64,000 nt of DNA from Epiperipatus broadwayi (lineage: Eukaryota > Onychophora > Udeonychophora > Euonychophora > Peripatidae), in the NCBI GenBank assembly GCA_028023455.1, contig JAQFVV010000017.1, positions 2,487,001 through 2,551,000 on the forward strand, in the 5' to 3' direction. The notes under the pieces were generated by a model. It had not been told where the DNA came from, made no database searches, and was given only the letters and a program-made list of their open reading frames with translations. Made by a program: the position numbers and the translations under genes. Of the stretch, positions 34,445-45,887 are shown one piece after another (the first letter of the stretch is position 1; each line of letters opens with the position of its first letter).

Positions 34445-34500
34445 ACAATGTTGGGAAACTTGCGGTCCGTGGCCTTTTTAAGTTTCCTGTGTGGCTTTAT
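34445..34500 (+). repeat. Possible hAT-type terminal sequence
   Basis: TGTTGGGAAACTTGCGGTCC followed by GTGGCC resembles the common animal hAT terminus (C-A-x-GTTxxxAAACTxGCGGxCC). I could not find the matching inverted end nearby. Confidence 0.3.
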
Positions 34501-34504
34501 CCAT

Positions 34505-36400
34505 AGTTTAAAAGGATATAATAAAGGTCATAGCTGATAAGATATGTATCAACATTTCAGTAAAGACTTATTGTAATGAAGATTTCATAAATGTTATCTT
34601 AGAGGTCTACAATGCATTGAATATTATTGTATTAGTGGCGTGTATGCGCTAATACAAAAATACAGCTCTTCTAATGAGTCAAAAACACAAGAGTTTTGTG
34701 GCTGACAGTCTCAAGGTAGATTTTTGGTTATGGGTCTATCGACCCCATGCGGCATTTTCTCTATTGCCTACATTGAATGTGACCTACGATGGTAAAAAGG
34801 TTCTCTATTGCTGCACTAAAACATTTACATTTTGAAAATCAATTCTATTTTTTAATAAATTTAAGCCAAACTTTGTTGTTCTTACCAAAACTTGCATTAA
34901 AGAAAAAATTGGTCATTTAACAGTAGTGATCTAATAATACTATCCAACAAGAAATAACTTTTTTACCTTCCTGAATTCTATGAAATTGAGTAAAATGAGC
35001 ACACGTATGTCAATGTGAATATCTTTTTAATATCGCTTTTCTTTAATGCAGCTAGAAATTGCAAGAAAAAACGAATGGTTTAGATATTACAGTGAATTAA
35101 ATATTCTGCAGTTTTTTTCACCTTAATGATTTGTCCTTCCTATCCTCTTCAAAAAACTTTCAAGTTATTTACCTAATCATTAAAGTTCCTTTTTCTGTAA
35201 GGTTAGAATTGCTAAACGAATATAAGAAGCCACGTTATCTATAAGTATTTTCATTCAGGCCTTGAATCAGTTAAGTTAATAGATTCCTTTTATCTTCAAA
35301 TGCGGTAAAGTTTTTCAATAATTAAATTATTGATTTTAGGAATCCTTCTAATTTAAAGATAATTTCTCACATAGTTTGAGAGTATGTTTAATGTTTATTT
35401 CACCAATCTACAATACCTCCATTTGTTTTACATATTAAATTATAATTAGTATGATTGGCTCCCTCGAAGCTGCCTGTAGCGCCATCTTTGAATGTACGCG
35501 TGTGTTACATAGCTTGCTTTTACCTTAATCATAAAGAAAAAATGTGCTAACATTAAATATTGTTTTAATTTGAGAAATTGAAACATTTGGATCATTTCAA
35601 GCTATGTACAGGAATAAAGCCATGAATTGCAAGAATATTTTCGATTAGTTTGCAAGATTTTGGGAGGTAATGAAGAGCATTGAAAATGATCCAAGAAGAT
35701 ATAAAATATAGATCACATTTCATGTCATAACTCATGATTCAAACACAGTAATATCTTAATATTTGTGTGGCGAATAGCTACTACACAACACGTACATTGA
35801 TTCAGAGATGTGTATGTAATAATAGTAAAACTATTTTATTTCATTTCTTTCTTTCCTTAAATAGATATTTTACTACATCTCAACTTTTGTTTTAACAAAT
35901 ATTATTAATAATTTATACATTTTAAAAGACTTTAATTCCAAAAAAAATACATCATTAATATTTTTTGATTTGTATTTTTCATGGAAAATATTATCAATAA
36001 CAACAACAAAAGATGGTAATATAAACTATTTGTACTTTAATATATTACAAATGCTACTTACTTTGGAAGTCCAATCACTGTATCTGTCTTATGGACAGAC
36101 ACTCATCTTCAATACTTTTAAGTTATCAGAAATGCAGAGTGGATAATATTTACAAAATATTGAAATGTTTATGAATATATTATCAGTTTAAAAAATATAA
36201 AATCCATTATATGTAGAAACAATGCATAACGCAATTTATTGTGAAGGTATTAAAACTTATTACATACAAATCCTCAGATAAATATCTTACTGTTTGTAAA
36301 TAATCATTAAGATATCTATGTATGGACAATGTCGTTATAATTGTACTTATATTTTGAAGTATTTTATCACCTCATATTAACTTAAATGTTTTCTTGTATT
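34505..36400. other. No recognised feature
   Basis: AT-rich. One 9-bp hairpin (GTATCTGTC with GACAGACAC, one mismatch) lies at about 36078-36102, in a context faintly like the hammerhead-like tails elsewhere. No gene is seen. Confidence 0.5.
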
Positions 36401-36404
36401 TATA

Positions 36405-36498
36405 TGTTTAATTATTTCTATTATCTAGTATTAATTTAAATGTTCTTAAAAATGCCTACTTTATTTAAACTTTTCAAATATGTTCATCTATTAGAAAC
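36405..36498 (-). repeat. SINE tail fragment
   Basis: Matches the tail of the tRNA-derived SINE at 61910-62380: TATTTCTATTATCTAGTAT, TTATTTAAACTTTTCAAATA, CTATTAG. The retrozyme-like insertion at 36512 is directly adjacent. Confidence 0.5.
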
Positions 36499-36511
36499 AA
36501 CATATAGATTA

Positions 36512-37101
36512 AAATAAGAGTCATAGATCAATTCATAGATCACATGACCCTATCTCTTAAGCTTGTAAGTTATAAACAGTGAGGATTGCCAATTGCTCTA
36601 CAAGCTTTATGATAAATGCTTAGCCAGAGCCAGCACTTAAAATATCTCTGTCAGGAACCCCTCCCCAAACCCCTGACCATGGTTTCGTGTTTTGGCACTC
36701 CTCAGAGAGGTGTCAGGGTAGGTTCAGACACTAGATCTAAAAATACCAACCCAAAGCTAAGCACTTAGCTAAAAGTTATCTATTGAGTGGAAAATCTGAA
36801 ATTTTCAGACATCTACATGTCTTCAAACCCAGCTATCCAACTCAAATAGCTATTTGGGGCTGATAGATCTTCAGCCATACCATATATTAGTAGTCATAGC
36901 AATATAAAATTGCATAAGACTTTTGGCACAGACTATAAATAGTCAAAATAAGAGTCATAGATCAATTCATAGATCACATGACCCTATCTCTTAAGCTTGT
37001 AAGTTATAAACAGTGAGGATTGCCAATTCCTCTACAAGCTTTATGATAAATACTTAGCCAGAGCCAGCACTTAAAATATTTCTGTCAGGAACCCCTCCCC
37101 A
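36512..37101 (-). mobile_element. Retrozyme-like insertion, 434-nt monomer, 13-bp TSD
   Basis: The insertion is 590 bp and bounded by AACATATAGATTA at 36499-36511 and 37102-37114. Its first about 157 bp repeat at 36946-37101 with only three differences, so it is a 1.36-mer of a 434-nt unit. One complete hammerhead lies at 36655-36725 on the minus strand. The right boundary falls about five bases from the predicted self-cleavage site of the unit. No reading frame of note occurs. These are the features of a metazoan retrozyme: multimer, type I hammerhead, target duplication, no protein. The monomer has no obvious similarity to the 466-nt family in the same window. Confidence 0.85.
36655..36725 (-). 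ncRNA. Type I hammerhead ribozyme, 434-nt family, apparently intact
   Basis: On the minus strand the order is as follows: the 20-nt 5' strand of stem I, CUGAGGA (36705-36699), stem II GUG/CAC with loop CCAAAA, GAAA (36686-36683), stem III ACC/GGU with a 2-nt loop, the cleavage triplet GUC (36677-36675), and the 20-nt 3' strand of stem I. Stem I has 6 bp next to the core (ACCUCU with AGGGGU), an internal loop, and further pairs including GAACC with GGUUC at the tip. All invariant core bases fit the CUGANGA...GAAA consensus; position 7 is G, which the consensus allows. Confidence 0.85.
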
Positions 37102-37399
37102 AACATATAGATTAGTATATAACAAAAATTTGTATGGTATTATTTTCTCTCTTGTTCAAGTTCTGTTGACTGATCACATAGTAATATTAAGGCAATCAAA
37201 CTAGGGACCTTTAGATTATTGAATTCTGAATTTAAGGAAATACTCTAGCCAATTAATCTTTTCTGTCAAAGAGAAGGTCAGTAAAAATTTCATATACTAA
37301 TCTATGAAAATCTTTCTCATTTCTTTACTATTAGGGCAAGATTAATAAGTGATTTCTAAACATTATGAATTAACACTAGCTTGAACTATGAGTTCTTGT

Positions 37400-38530
37400 C
37401 ACATGAACAATATCTTTAAATTTTCTTGTTTATGCTTTTTTCTCTCTGACCAATACTTTTGTCTTTTCCTCAATTGAACACATATTCATTGATACATACA
37501 TGGTCTGTTACTTTACATATATCTGTTGTTTCATTTCCAAGCATCATCTTATATTTTAGTGGTCATTTTTCAATGGAATTACTGATTCCACCAATATGCA
37601 TCCTTCAGCATTTACATGGTATTTTATAGAAATGGTTTTTGTTTTTGTATATTCTAAGTTTAGGTTTTGTAGAGATGAAAATTGATTGCAAAGTTCTATG
37701 ATTTTGGAAAGCTGTTTTGAGATTATAGTGAATGCAGATTTTTTTAAGTTTCTTCACTACCCTTATATGGATGGATATACTACAGTTTGTACTTATAACT
37801 ATTTTTTATTTGGATGTTATTTTTGTTGTCTATTTAAGACATTCTTAATGATGGCTAATGGATAATCATTCTTCATGAAAGTTTGTTCTATGCAGATCTT
37901 TTTCTTTTCCAAATCATGGGCCTTTGAATAAACTTTTTTTGTTGTTTCCCATAACGATAATACAATTCCATGTTTTGTATTGTTATATTTTCTTATTTGT
38001 GGTGGATTTTCTGTAAACTGTGGTTTTAATTTAATCATGAGAAAATATTGTTACAAAAACATCTAAGAAGATCCATTTTTACTTTTATCTTGAATCTATT
38101 GTGAAATTAACTGAAATAAATATGTTGATGAATGTCCAGAAGGTTTGTGATAGTGCTTCACCACATGAATATGCAAAACATATGTCTTCAATACAGAGAA
38201 GCCATATTTTAGGTACATATGGAGTAAGATTTATGGCTGTAATTTCAAGTTATTTCGTGTAAATGTTGTGAATCAGAGATGACAGTGATGAAGCCATAGC
38301 CCTCCTTTGAATTACTTGAAAGAATTCTATGTTATATTGAAAGCATGTTGTAGTTATGCAGTATGTTGAGTTCTATTATGCTATCAATAGAAAGAGTTGA
38401 CCTGGCTTGTAAGACCATAACATTTAATCTTTTCTTTACAATCGAAAATGCTTCATCATAGGATATATTTATGAATAAACTACTAACATCACATGCTACT
38501 TTATTATAATGGAATAAAACAATTAATATA
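37400..38530 (-). pseudogene. Penelope-like element reverse transcriptase, decayed
   Basis: In shifting frames on the minus strand, DVSSLFINISYDEAFSIVKK (about 38500-38430) matches the Penelope RT block around the first catalytic Asp (VSLFTNIP-x-DEA). Later come LTPYVPK-like and VLHIH-like segments, a MDFLDVF-like block (DLLRCF in frame), then TKHGIVLSLWETTKKVYSKA and IEQTFMKNDYPLAIIKNVLN (37817-38038), the Penelope thumb region. A YIKGxSE-like block follows near 37780. Stops and frameshifts are frequent. The GIY-YIG part is not recognisable downstream. Confidence 0.7.
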
Positions 38531-38534
38531 TATT

Positions 38535-39860
38535 AATATTTTTAATGTATATTATTGAATATATTTCTATCACTATGGCTTTTAATTTACAATTTCATAT
38601 TAATAAAGTTAATATTTTTTTTAAAAAGATATTGTTGAGATTAATATTCATCATAGATATTAGCCACATTACAATTAAGATTATCATCGAACAAGTAAAT
38701 CAAATTAGTTTACAGGTGAACTCTAAATAAAGTCAGCATTTGCTTATAAATGGTTCTTTTTCCTTAATCTTTTAGTCCACCATTTTTATTACTGCAGTGG
38801 GCAATTTGCTCTTTTTTCTGCTTTACATTTTAATGTATAAAAATATATTTTTTATTATCTAGTTATGTTTTTGAAGAAATGAATAAAAAACATAAGTTTA
38901 AAAATTAAAACAATATATCAACTTTGATTAAAAAAAAATAATAATAATAAATGGAAATAAATAATCAAAAGACTTCATTTTTATTTTTCAGACTAAAAAA
39001 AGTTGTATTTTAATTGAAGAAAAATTTCTCCAGTAAGTTTCTATCAATAAAATGAATGTTGATAAAGAATATGTTCAAGCAATGAAATTATTTTTAAATA
39101 TATTAAAATTCCATTTATAATTATAAATCAAAATAAAAAATAATAATGCCAATTTTGGAAGTGGGCATTAAACACTAGGCATTTTACATTTAACAATAGA
39201 AAGTTCTTGTTTGCTATTAGATTCAGTTGATTAATTTTTTGCTAAACAGCAAATATTTTCAAATAAAAACTGAATGCTTACATCATTTACTATTTGAGAA
39301 ACATATATTTAATTTTATATAAATAAATAAATTATATGTAATGTTACATTTTCCAATTATTCAGAAGTAGAAGTTACATATTTGCAGTGAATACCTTTTG
39401 ATAACTCTATAACCTTTGACCTTCTTCAATTGACTTTTTCAGTGAAAGGTACTGACATCTATCTATCTATGTTCCAACTAATGTCAGTCAAAACATATTT
39501 CCATTTCAATTTTTTGCCATCAAATAAATGCAAACATGGAAAATGAATTTTACAGATAGCCAAAAGTAAAGCATGTTGAATGAAATTGCAATGTCCATGT
39601 AATGTATGGTAGAATAGTTAATAAAATAGGTTTTGAACTGAATTATTGGTTCAGATTGTGCGTATATATGCCTATATAATTTATAACCCATTAAATACTA
39701 TACAAATAATAGTTTTTAGAAATTACAACATTTATTATGACACAAAAGCACAGGATTATGGAAAGTAATGTAAGTTTTTCTTTACATATTTGATCTTTTC
39801 TTTAACTATTTTGCAGTTATTTTAATATGTATACTTATATATGCATATTTGGGTAATTAG
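38535..39860. other. No recognised feature
   Basis: AT-rich. Short frames at 38545-38730 and 39506-39691 have no family motif. Confidence 0.5.
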
Positions 39861-40127
39861 TATAAACATCAGCATACTTCCAGTGTATAGGATGCACTTT
39901 TTTCTTCTCAAAATACTCCTAAAATATGGAGTGTGTCTTATGTAGCAGTAATCAAAATTATGAATTGACATTCCAATCAATTTATAACTTCTGGTTTATA
40001 TTAATATATATAATACGAATAAAATGTCCACTAATTATAAACTATTGTAATAATAATATAATTATAATATATTTATATATTTAATATTTAAATATATATA
40101 TATATTAAATACATTAAAATTCATACA

Positions 40128-40970
40128 TATTTAAAGTTATTTTATTAGAAGTACTTTCGACTATATATCTTGTAGTCTTTATCAACTATATAATGTTGAA
40201 TAATTAAACCACTATTTCCTATTGCATTGTTAAATGTATATCATATAATAATCAATTGATGAAATACTTTATTACTTTTACAATGTTTTATTATCCACTC
40301 TTTCCTTCAGTTAACAATTTTGATTGCCCCAGCAATCTTCTTCAGAACCTTATATCCCCTAATCTAAGATTGATGGGGCAATTGAAACTGTTAACTGAAG
40401 GTAAGGGTGGATAATAAAGCATTGTAAAAGTAATAAAGTGTTTCATCAATTGATTATTATACTGCATAATTAAAATAAGACATCCTTTCATAACACCCAT
40501 AATTCAATTTAGTTCTCCCACAATTCGGTTATTTTAATGTTTGATGATTGCCAATTTATCAACATTTGATGATTTCTTGAAATTAATATAGCCTCTTTTA
40601 TTTTACATTCAATTTGTATAATTTTTATATTTTTATAGTCAAATTTAAATCCATGTTTACAAGTTTTATTATGATCAAATGTAACAGATGATCATCATCT
40701 GTTATATTTGATCATAATAAAACTTGTAAATGTGGATTTAAATTTGATTATAAAAAAGAGGCTATATTGATTTCAAGAAATTGTCAAATGTTAATGAATC
40801 GGCAATCATCGAACAATAAAATTACAGAATTGTGGGAGAACTGAACTGAATTGAATTATGGGTATTATGAAAGGTTGTCTCATTTTAATTATTCAATGTT
40901 ATATTGTTGACAAAGACTACAAGATATATATAGTCGAAAGTACTTCTAATAAAATAACTTGAAATTGGTG
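40128..40970. mobile_element. Penelope-derived palindrome inside the pogo remnant
   Basis: The outer arms (40128-40208 and 40880-40970) are inverse complements containing a hammerhead-like string (GACAAAGACTACAAG, then TAGTCGAAAGTACTTC). The inner arms meet at about 40690. The right arm encodes HNKTCKCGFKFDYKKEAILI, similar in order to the Penelope endonuclease C-terminal block at 10545-10640. The left arm is interrupted by the insertion at 40209-40465. Confidence 0.6.
40209..40465. mobile_element. PLE-tail-like fold-back, family B (copy 1), nested, 9-bp TSD
   Basis: A palindromic insertion whose arms carry GATTGCCCCAGCAATCTTCT and its near inverse complement. It is flanked by ATAATTAAA at 40200-40208 and 40466-40474; removing it and one duplicate restores the pairing of the enclosing palindrome. 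Related ends lie at 60195-60815 and 63885-64000. Confidence 0.7.
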
Positions 40971-41205
40971 TGAATTTTACTGTATTTAATATATATATAT
41001 AAAAATTTGAATGTTACAGATATTTTGGAAAGAGTGACATCAAACTTAATTTATTATATATATATATACAAATGTTTTCATGGGTTGCAGATATAAAAAA
41101 CATGTTTTGTGGGTTCATCCATGTAAGATTTTAATTTAAAAATTCCAATGTTTCAACTGCATTCTAAGGGCTAAGTGAATAAAAGAGGGATGGAGTTGTA
41201 AATAG

Positions 41206-41653
41206 ACAATATGTGGTCTAGGCATCCTGGTGGACTGTTAAATAAACTTGCTTTCCTCGTATGGGATCAGTTTCAGAGTTACAGAAAAGAAGCTGTGAAA
41301 AATAAATCAATCAATTGAAAACTTGATTAGTTTTAATTCCAGATAGCCCAACAAACCAGGTTTACCTTTAGATGTCTGCATTAATAAACCCATTAAAGGA
41401 TTCACAAAGAAAAAATGTAATAGTTGAATGCAATCTATAGCTTGTGACGTGATACTATCAGAAAAGAAGAGGCCTGACATTTCATAGATTTGTGAATGGT
41501 TAAAACTTGTTGTAAAACCATTTAAGAAGTGTGAACTTAATAATTCCCTTGATGGCACAGAGGATGATTTGTTATAGAAAGACCCAGATTCTGAAGAAGA
41601 GGCTTCTAGTGATTTTTCGTTTAGCTCTGGAGATGAATTTCTGCATTTTGAGA
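41206..41653 (+). pseudogene. pogo-type transposase C-terminus
   Basis: In shifting frames the plus strand gives a LVWDQFQSYRKEAVKNK-like block (around the middle of the DDE domain), LIPDSPTNQVYL with MSALINPLKDS (equivalent to IPGGLTxxLQPLDV-x-INKPFKD), EKKRPDIS-ICEWLKLV, then VKPFKKCELNNSLDGTEDDL, the diagnostic pogo/Tigger block (SFKKCGISNALDGTEDD). An acidic serine tail follows (DSEEEASSDFSFSSGDEF), ending at TAA near 41653. Several stops make it a pseudogene. Confidence 0.75.
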
Positions 41654-41858
41654 ATGAGAATTAAAAGGTACCTAACTAGAAGTGTTGCCTTGTTATATTT
41701 TTGTAGACATAAATAAACTATAAAATTAGTACAATGCATCGCGGAAATTTATGAAAAAATGTAGAAAATTATTTTTCCTTTAAAAATGTGTATAAAAGGG
41801 GGTCAGGCGTCTTATACACTGCTGCATCCTATATGTCAGTAAATATGGTATATAGTGT

Positions 41859-42215
41859 TTGGTATTAAAAGGTATAGAGAGATCCATGTTGGGAGTAACA
41901 AGACGAGATCAGAAATGTAATATATGGGTAAGAGAACAAACAGGTGTTACTGACCTCATTGAAAAAATTAAAAGACTGAAGTGGAGTTGGGCTAGACATA
42001 TTGCTAGAAGATATGATAGTAGATGGACAATAAGAATCTTAAACTGGATTCCAAGAGATTATAAAAGACCCAGAGAGAGATCACATGTGAGATGGATGGA
42101 TGAAATAAGAAAGTGTGCAGGGGTGATGTGGAGAAGAGATGCTAGAGATTGAAGAAGATGGGTTGAACTTGGAGAGACCTTCATCCTGCAGTGGATTGAT
42201 AATGATTTATGATGA
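41859..42215 (+). pseudogene. RTE-like LINE 3' end
   Basis: A 97-codon frame reads RSMLGVTRRDQK, WVREQTGVTDLIEKIKRLK, WSWARHIARRYDSRWT, ILNWIPRDYKRPRER, VRWMDEIRK, then after a stop WVELGETFILQW. This is the complete C-terminal region of RTE-like LINE polyproteins (the R-RMLG, KWSWAGHIAR and W-DEI blocks in order). It is 5'-truncated and abuts the pogo right end. It ends in a (TGATGAT) tail near 42205-42220. Confidence 0.88.
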
Positions 42216-42219
42216 TGAT

Positions 42220-43980
42220 TATCTATGAATTTATATTATCTACAGGTGGATTTGGAACCAAATAATATGAATATATATCAAGTATTTTTTTAATACAAAC
42301 ATAATTTGTATATAGTATACAATCTAAGATAACTTCATAAAATTTTAGAAATCAGAAGATATTATGAATATTATAAACAGAATGGTGATCTGAAGAAAAA
42401 GACTCATGCCATAAATTGTTGAGTTTAGATAAACATGACTTAAATCAATGCCATTATAGTAAATCACCTGGAAGCAAGCAGAGATTAATATGAATTAACT
42501 GATATTTAGAATTAATAATTTTCAATTTAAATCTAGTCGCTATAGATATAAAAGTAATACATTTTCAAATATTTTAACGCCTTTAAATTAATATATGAAG
42601 AAAGCAAGATTAGAAGTACATATCTTTGAAACAATTTGTTTTTTTTTTCGTAACATTAAAACATTTATTTTTATTAATGCAAGTTACGAGTGAGTTACCC
42701 TATGCGATTTGGCGTCGACTTGGTAATCGAGTCCGGAACTCATATTTTCGGTGTATGAACTTCCGAACAATATAACCATTAACACGCTCTTTTTTTTTAA
42801 AGGATAAGGGAAAGAGAGTCAGGAATCTCGGAACTAAGAATCGATCGTATATCGCTTTATTTGCTTCGGCAAAAATATGCCGAAGTCATTTAAACTATTG
42901 GTTTGAAGAACGTATTGTTTGTGTTTCTAATATCTATATATATTAACTTTATCAACATCATCTTTTTTCCAATTTGCTTGACATATTCCGAGAGTAATGA
43001 CCCAGCTAAGATTGTGCTATTATTTGACATCTTCCATAAATCTTTAATTATAGTTTAGCGACAGTAAAATAAACAACAAGTGAAAACATGAGTCTTAAAA
43101 CAGCTTATTCACCATCCCCACGCACAACTGGAATAACTTTTAATAATTAAATCTGAAAGTTTGTTGAGTTGAAGCACGGAGTGTTAGAGCAGATACAGAT
43201 TACAAGAAAAAAACAATTCCATTTAATCAAAATATTATTATCATAATATTAGTAGTGGAGTAATAGCAGGATTAAAAACACTATTTAGAGCAAAAACAAT
43301 AACGTAAAGAGAACTGGGGGTGTATCATTTATCAGGACAGTGCTTCTAAATTAAGTAATATTGGTAAGAACATAAAAAACAATTTAGCTTGAATACGTTT
43401 TGTTTTTATTATAAGTAAAATAGCTTAATCGTTCGGATGACGAAAATATGAATTCAGTTATTACTTTTGTTACATAATTAACACATTTCCAAGCAATTAT
43501 AAATTCTTTCCCCTATATACATACAAATTGTAACACTAACTTCTGTCTTGGAAGTCAAAATATAGAATTCAAGTTTTTCTCAAATTTAACTCGACTTTGA
43601 CCACCAGCGTGTTATAGGTTAAGATTTTAATGCCTGGTCTACTTATTTGCTTACACCTTTTGCCCCCATTGTCTATTTTGAAAATTTGGCTATGTAAATT
43701 ACTTGTTAGATTGAATATATTAAAGCTCATACGATGGAACCTATACAAAAGCACATATTAAAATCCTGTGAATCTTTGATGTGCAAATCATTACATTTTC
43801 TCTAACAAAATGGACTATTCTGAAAGCCATCAGATAATAACAAATTAAGACATTAACAACTTGAGAGAATGAAATTAATTAAATTGCAAACATACATAGT
43901 TATAACTTATATATCAGATAACTTTATGTTACCAAGGGAGAGCCATTAAATGCTTGTTTTTAATATTTTTTTAAAAAAAG
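42220..43980. other. No recognised feature
   Basis: Slightly less AT-rich around 42660-42900, with a CTTCGGCA/TGCCGAAG hairpin at about 42873-42896. No coding region or RNA gene could be identified. Confidence 0.5.
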
Positions 43981-43984
43981 CATA

Positions 43985-44105
43985 TTTATTTCTTGGAAGT
44001 TCATAAGGAATTCGGAAGCCAGATTTGCCAGTGCCAAAATTGATCATGGGACCTCCTAATCCCAAGATGGTTGCTTTAGCTACTGTGCCAAACCATTCGT
44101 GCTTA
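43985..44105 (-). repeat. SINE-like repeat, tRNA-type promoter remnant (weak)
   Basis: On the minus strand TTTGGCACAGTAGCTAAAGC resembles a tRNA A box region, followed by ATCTTGGGATTAGGAGGTCC, shared with 29960-30035. A B box is not convincing. Confidence 0.4.
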
Positions 44106-44188
44106 TTTTTATAATCTTGGATAATCCAAATCAAGTCCTGTTATGAAGTAAAAGAATTAAAGTTATTACATAGTGATATCGTATATTA

Positions 44189-44503
44189 AACCTCTAAACA
44201 TCACATGATCACCATTTCCTAAGCTTATACAAGCGATTATTCAGAGGCAAAACTCTCCATACAATAGCACCAATCAGAGCAAGCCATAGTAATCAATGGA
44301 TCCAGGAAGGTTTGTGCATAAAATCCCTATTTTCTGCTTACTCATCCAATATCCCTGGATTAGTTTTTAGCTTGTGGCTTTCATCAGTGAGTAGTCTTGG
44401 GGGAGTAGGCACTAGATAGGGATTTTATGCACAAACCTTACTGCATCCATTGATTACTCTGGCTTGCACTGAGTGGCGCTACTATATGGTGAGTTTTGCC
44501 TCT
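44189..44503. mobile_element. Retrozyme-like insertion, 466-nt family, head-to-head, with TSD
   Basis: A minus-oriented piece with a decayed ribozyme (44340-44400) is joined to a short plus-oriented piece (44401-44503). Flanks GTGATATCGTATATTA (44173-44188) and GTGATATTGTATATTA (44504-44519) differ at one base and are a probable target duplication. Confidence 0.7.
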
Positions 44504-44639
44504 GTGATATTGTATATTATTGAAAAATTAACTAGACAGCATTTAGTAAAATAGCCATTTTTAAGGTTATATATAATTTTATTAATAAAAATGACTAACA
44601 CTTCCATGTTTCATAAAAAGAATTTTAAAAAGTGTTAAT

Positions 44640-44885
44640 TTATGATATTATTTAAATTTGAAAATACTATTGTTTAGCATTTTGACACAAATTGGTTTCT
44701 GACATGCATTAAAAGTTTTCTTTTTGAATACTCCATGACAATAGTAACATGCTTTTCTTTTGTCTGCCAAACCTCATCCAATCGCTGTCTTTGCTCCTTT
44801 TGTTCTTTGGCTAAACCAAGTAATGTCATTAAATAAACTTTCATATCACTAGATTTACATGCTTCATATTTTCTTTGTCATTGAG
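44640..44885 (-). pseudogene. Possible transposase C-terminal cysteine cluster (weak)
   Basis: On the minus strand one frame gives ADKRKACYYCHGVFKKKTF then NACQKPICVK, a C-x2-C-x10-C-x4-C arrangement reminiscent of the cysteine-rich tail of piggyBac-type transposases. The upstream sequence gives no supporting DDE motif. Confidence 0.25.
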
Positions 44886-45326
44886 ATGTAACTAAATTGT
44901 TGGTTACTGCTGTTATCATCTTTTACCTCTTGCAAGTCATCTTTATCATTATTTATCTCACCATCATAATCTAAAAATTGTTTACACTATTTTCCAACTC
45001 TTCATTTTTGAAGACTCCGTGACACTTTTACAAAGACCTATAAAAGTTTTAAAAATGCAAATATTTTACAAAGAAAAATAACATTTATCAAAGGTAATAC
45101 AAGTTTAAATTTGTTGCACAAATAATACATGCCAATATCGGATATTGTACACAATAAATATCCTGAAAACTAAAATACACCCCATATCACCTACAAGTAA
45201 TTCTCCCCATTTAACAATACTAAAAGGTAGACAAATGTGCATAATCCCATAAAGACAAATGTTTTAAAATAACAACTGATAAATTTAAGTGCCAGTGTAG
45301 AATAATTACTGAGGATTAAATATAAT

Positions 45327-45413
45327 TAAAGTTTATGTTCTTTAATGCTTGTAATGGATTAGAGCTTATGTATGATCATGAATTTTAATCCATTACAATT
45401 ATGTAAAGAACAT
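45327..45413. repeat. Hairpin repeat, arms about 35 bp
   Basis: The two arms share TGTTCTTTA, AATGGATTA and their complements around a loop near 45362-45380. Confidence 0.6.
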
Positions 45414-45457
45414 TAAAATTAATTAATTCGATTCTTACTTTATTTTTTATCCAACCA

Positions 45458-45585
45458 AGCTTGTCAAACATTTTGTTTTAAATTATACAGTTTCAGTAGG
45501 CCCATAAAACTGTATAACTTAGAACAAAATCAGCTTGTGAATGTATATATCTTAAAACAAAATGGCTGACAAGCTTGATCGGAGT
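45458..45585. repeat. Fold-back repeat with AAGCTTGTCA ends
   Basis: The ends AAGCTTGTCAAACATTTTGT and its near inverse complement (ACAAAATGGCTGACAAGCTT) enclose a second inverted pair around AAACTGTATAA. It looks like a small MITE-like element. Confidence 0.6.
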
Positions 45586-45887
45586 ACCACTAATTATATT
45601 TAATTGGGTCTTTTCAAAAGTTATTAAAATGAGTAATTAATAGCCTTCCTTTAATAAAGTAAAATAATATGAGACTTACATTTTAATTGTATAGATTTGC
45701 AATTTAATTAATTTCATTATTAGAAGTTGTTGATATATGAATTTATTGTGTAAAAAGTCTAAAGACTAGCAGAAGTGGATGCCTTTTGCTAATGACAAAA
45801 TAGTGAGTGATTTGTGCATGAACACTTGTGAGATTTTTACATGATTTTTTATAAATACTTTATGGAACAATCACATTTGAATATGTA

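Larger units (their letters stand above)
39866..41855 (+). mobile_element. pogo/Tigger-type DNA transposon remnant with nested insertions
   Basis: The right end (CATCCTATATGTCAGTAAAT followed by ATGGTA, about 41830-41855) has a weaker inverse complement near 39874-39900 (CCAGTGTATAGGATGC). Between them lies the C-terminus of a pogo-type transposase (41206-41653). The central 0.8 kb is replaced by a Penelope-derived palindrome that itself carries another insertion. Confidence 0.55.

Noticed and set aside
34445-34760. A complete hAT element
   Set aside because: Only one terminus-like sequence is seen; no matching inverted end or 8-bp duplication was found.
43946-44134. 62-codon minus frame resembling a glycine-rich protein
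   Set aside because: It lies in a SINE-like repeat shared with 29960-30035 and is not conserved as a frame.
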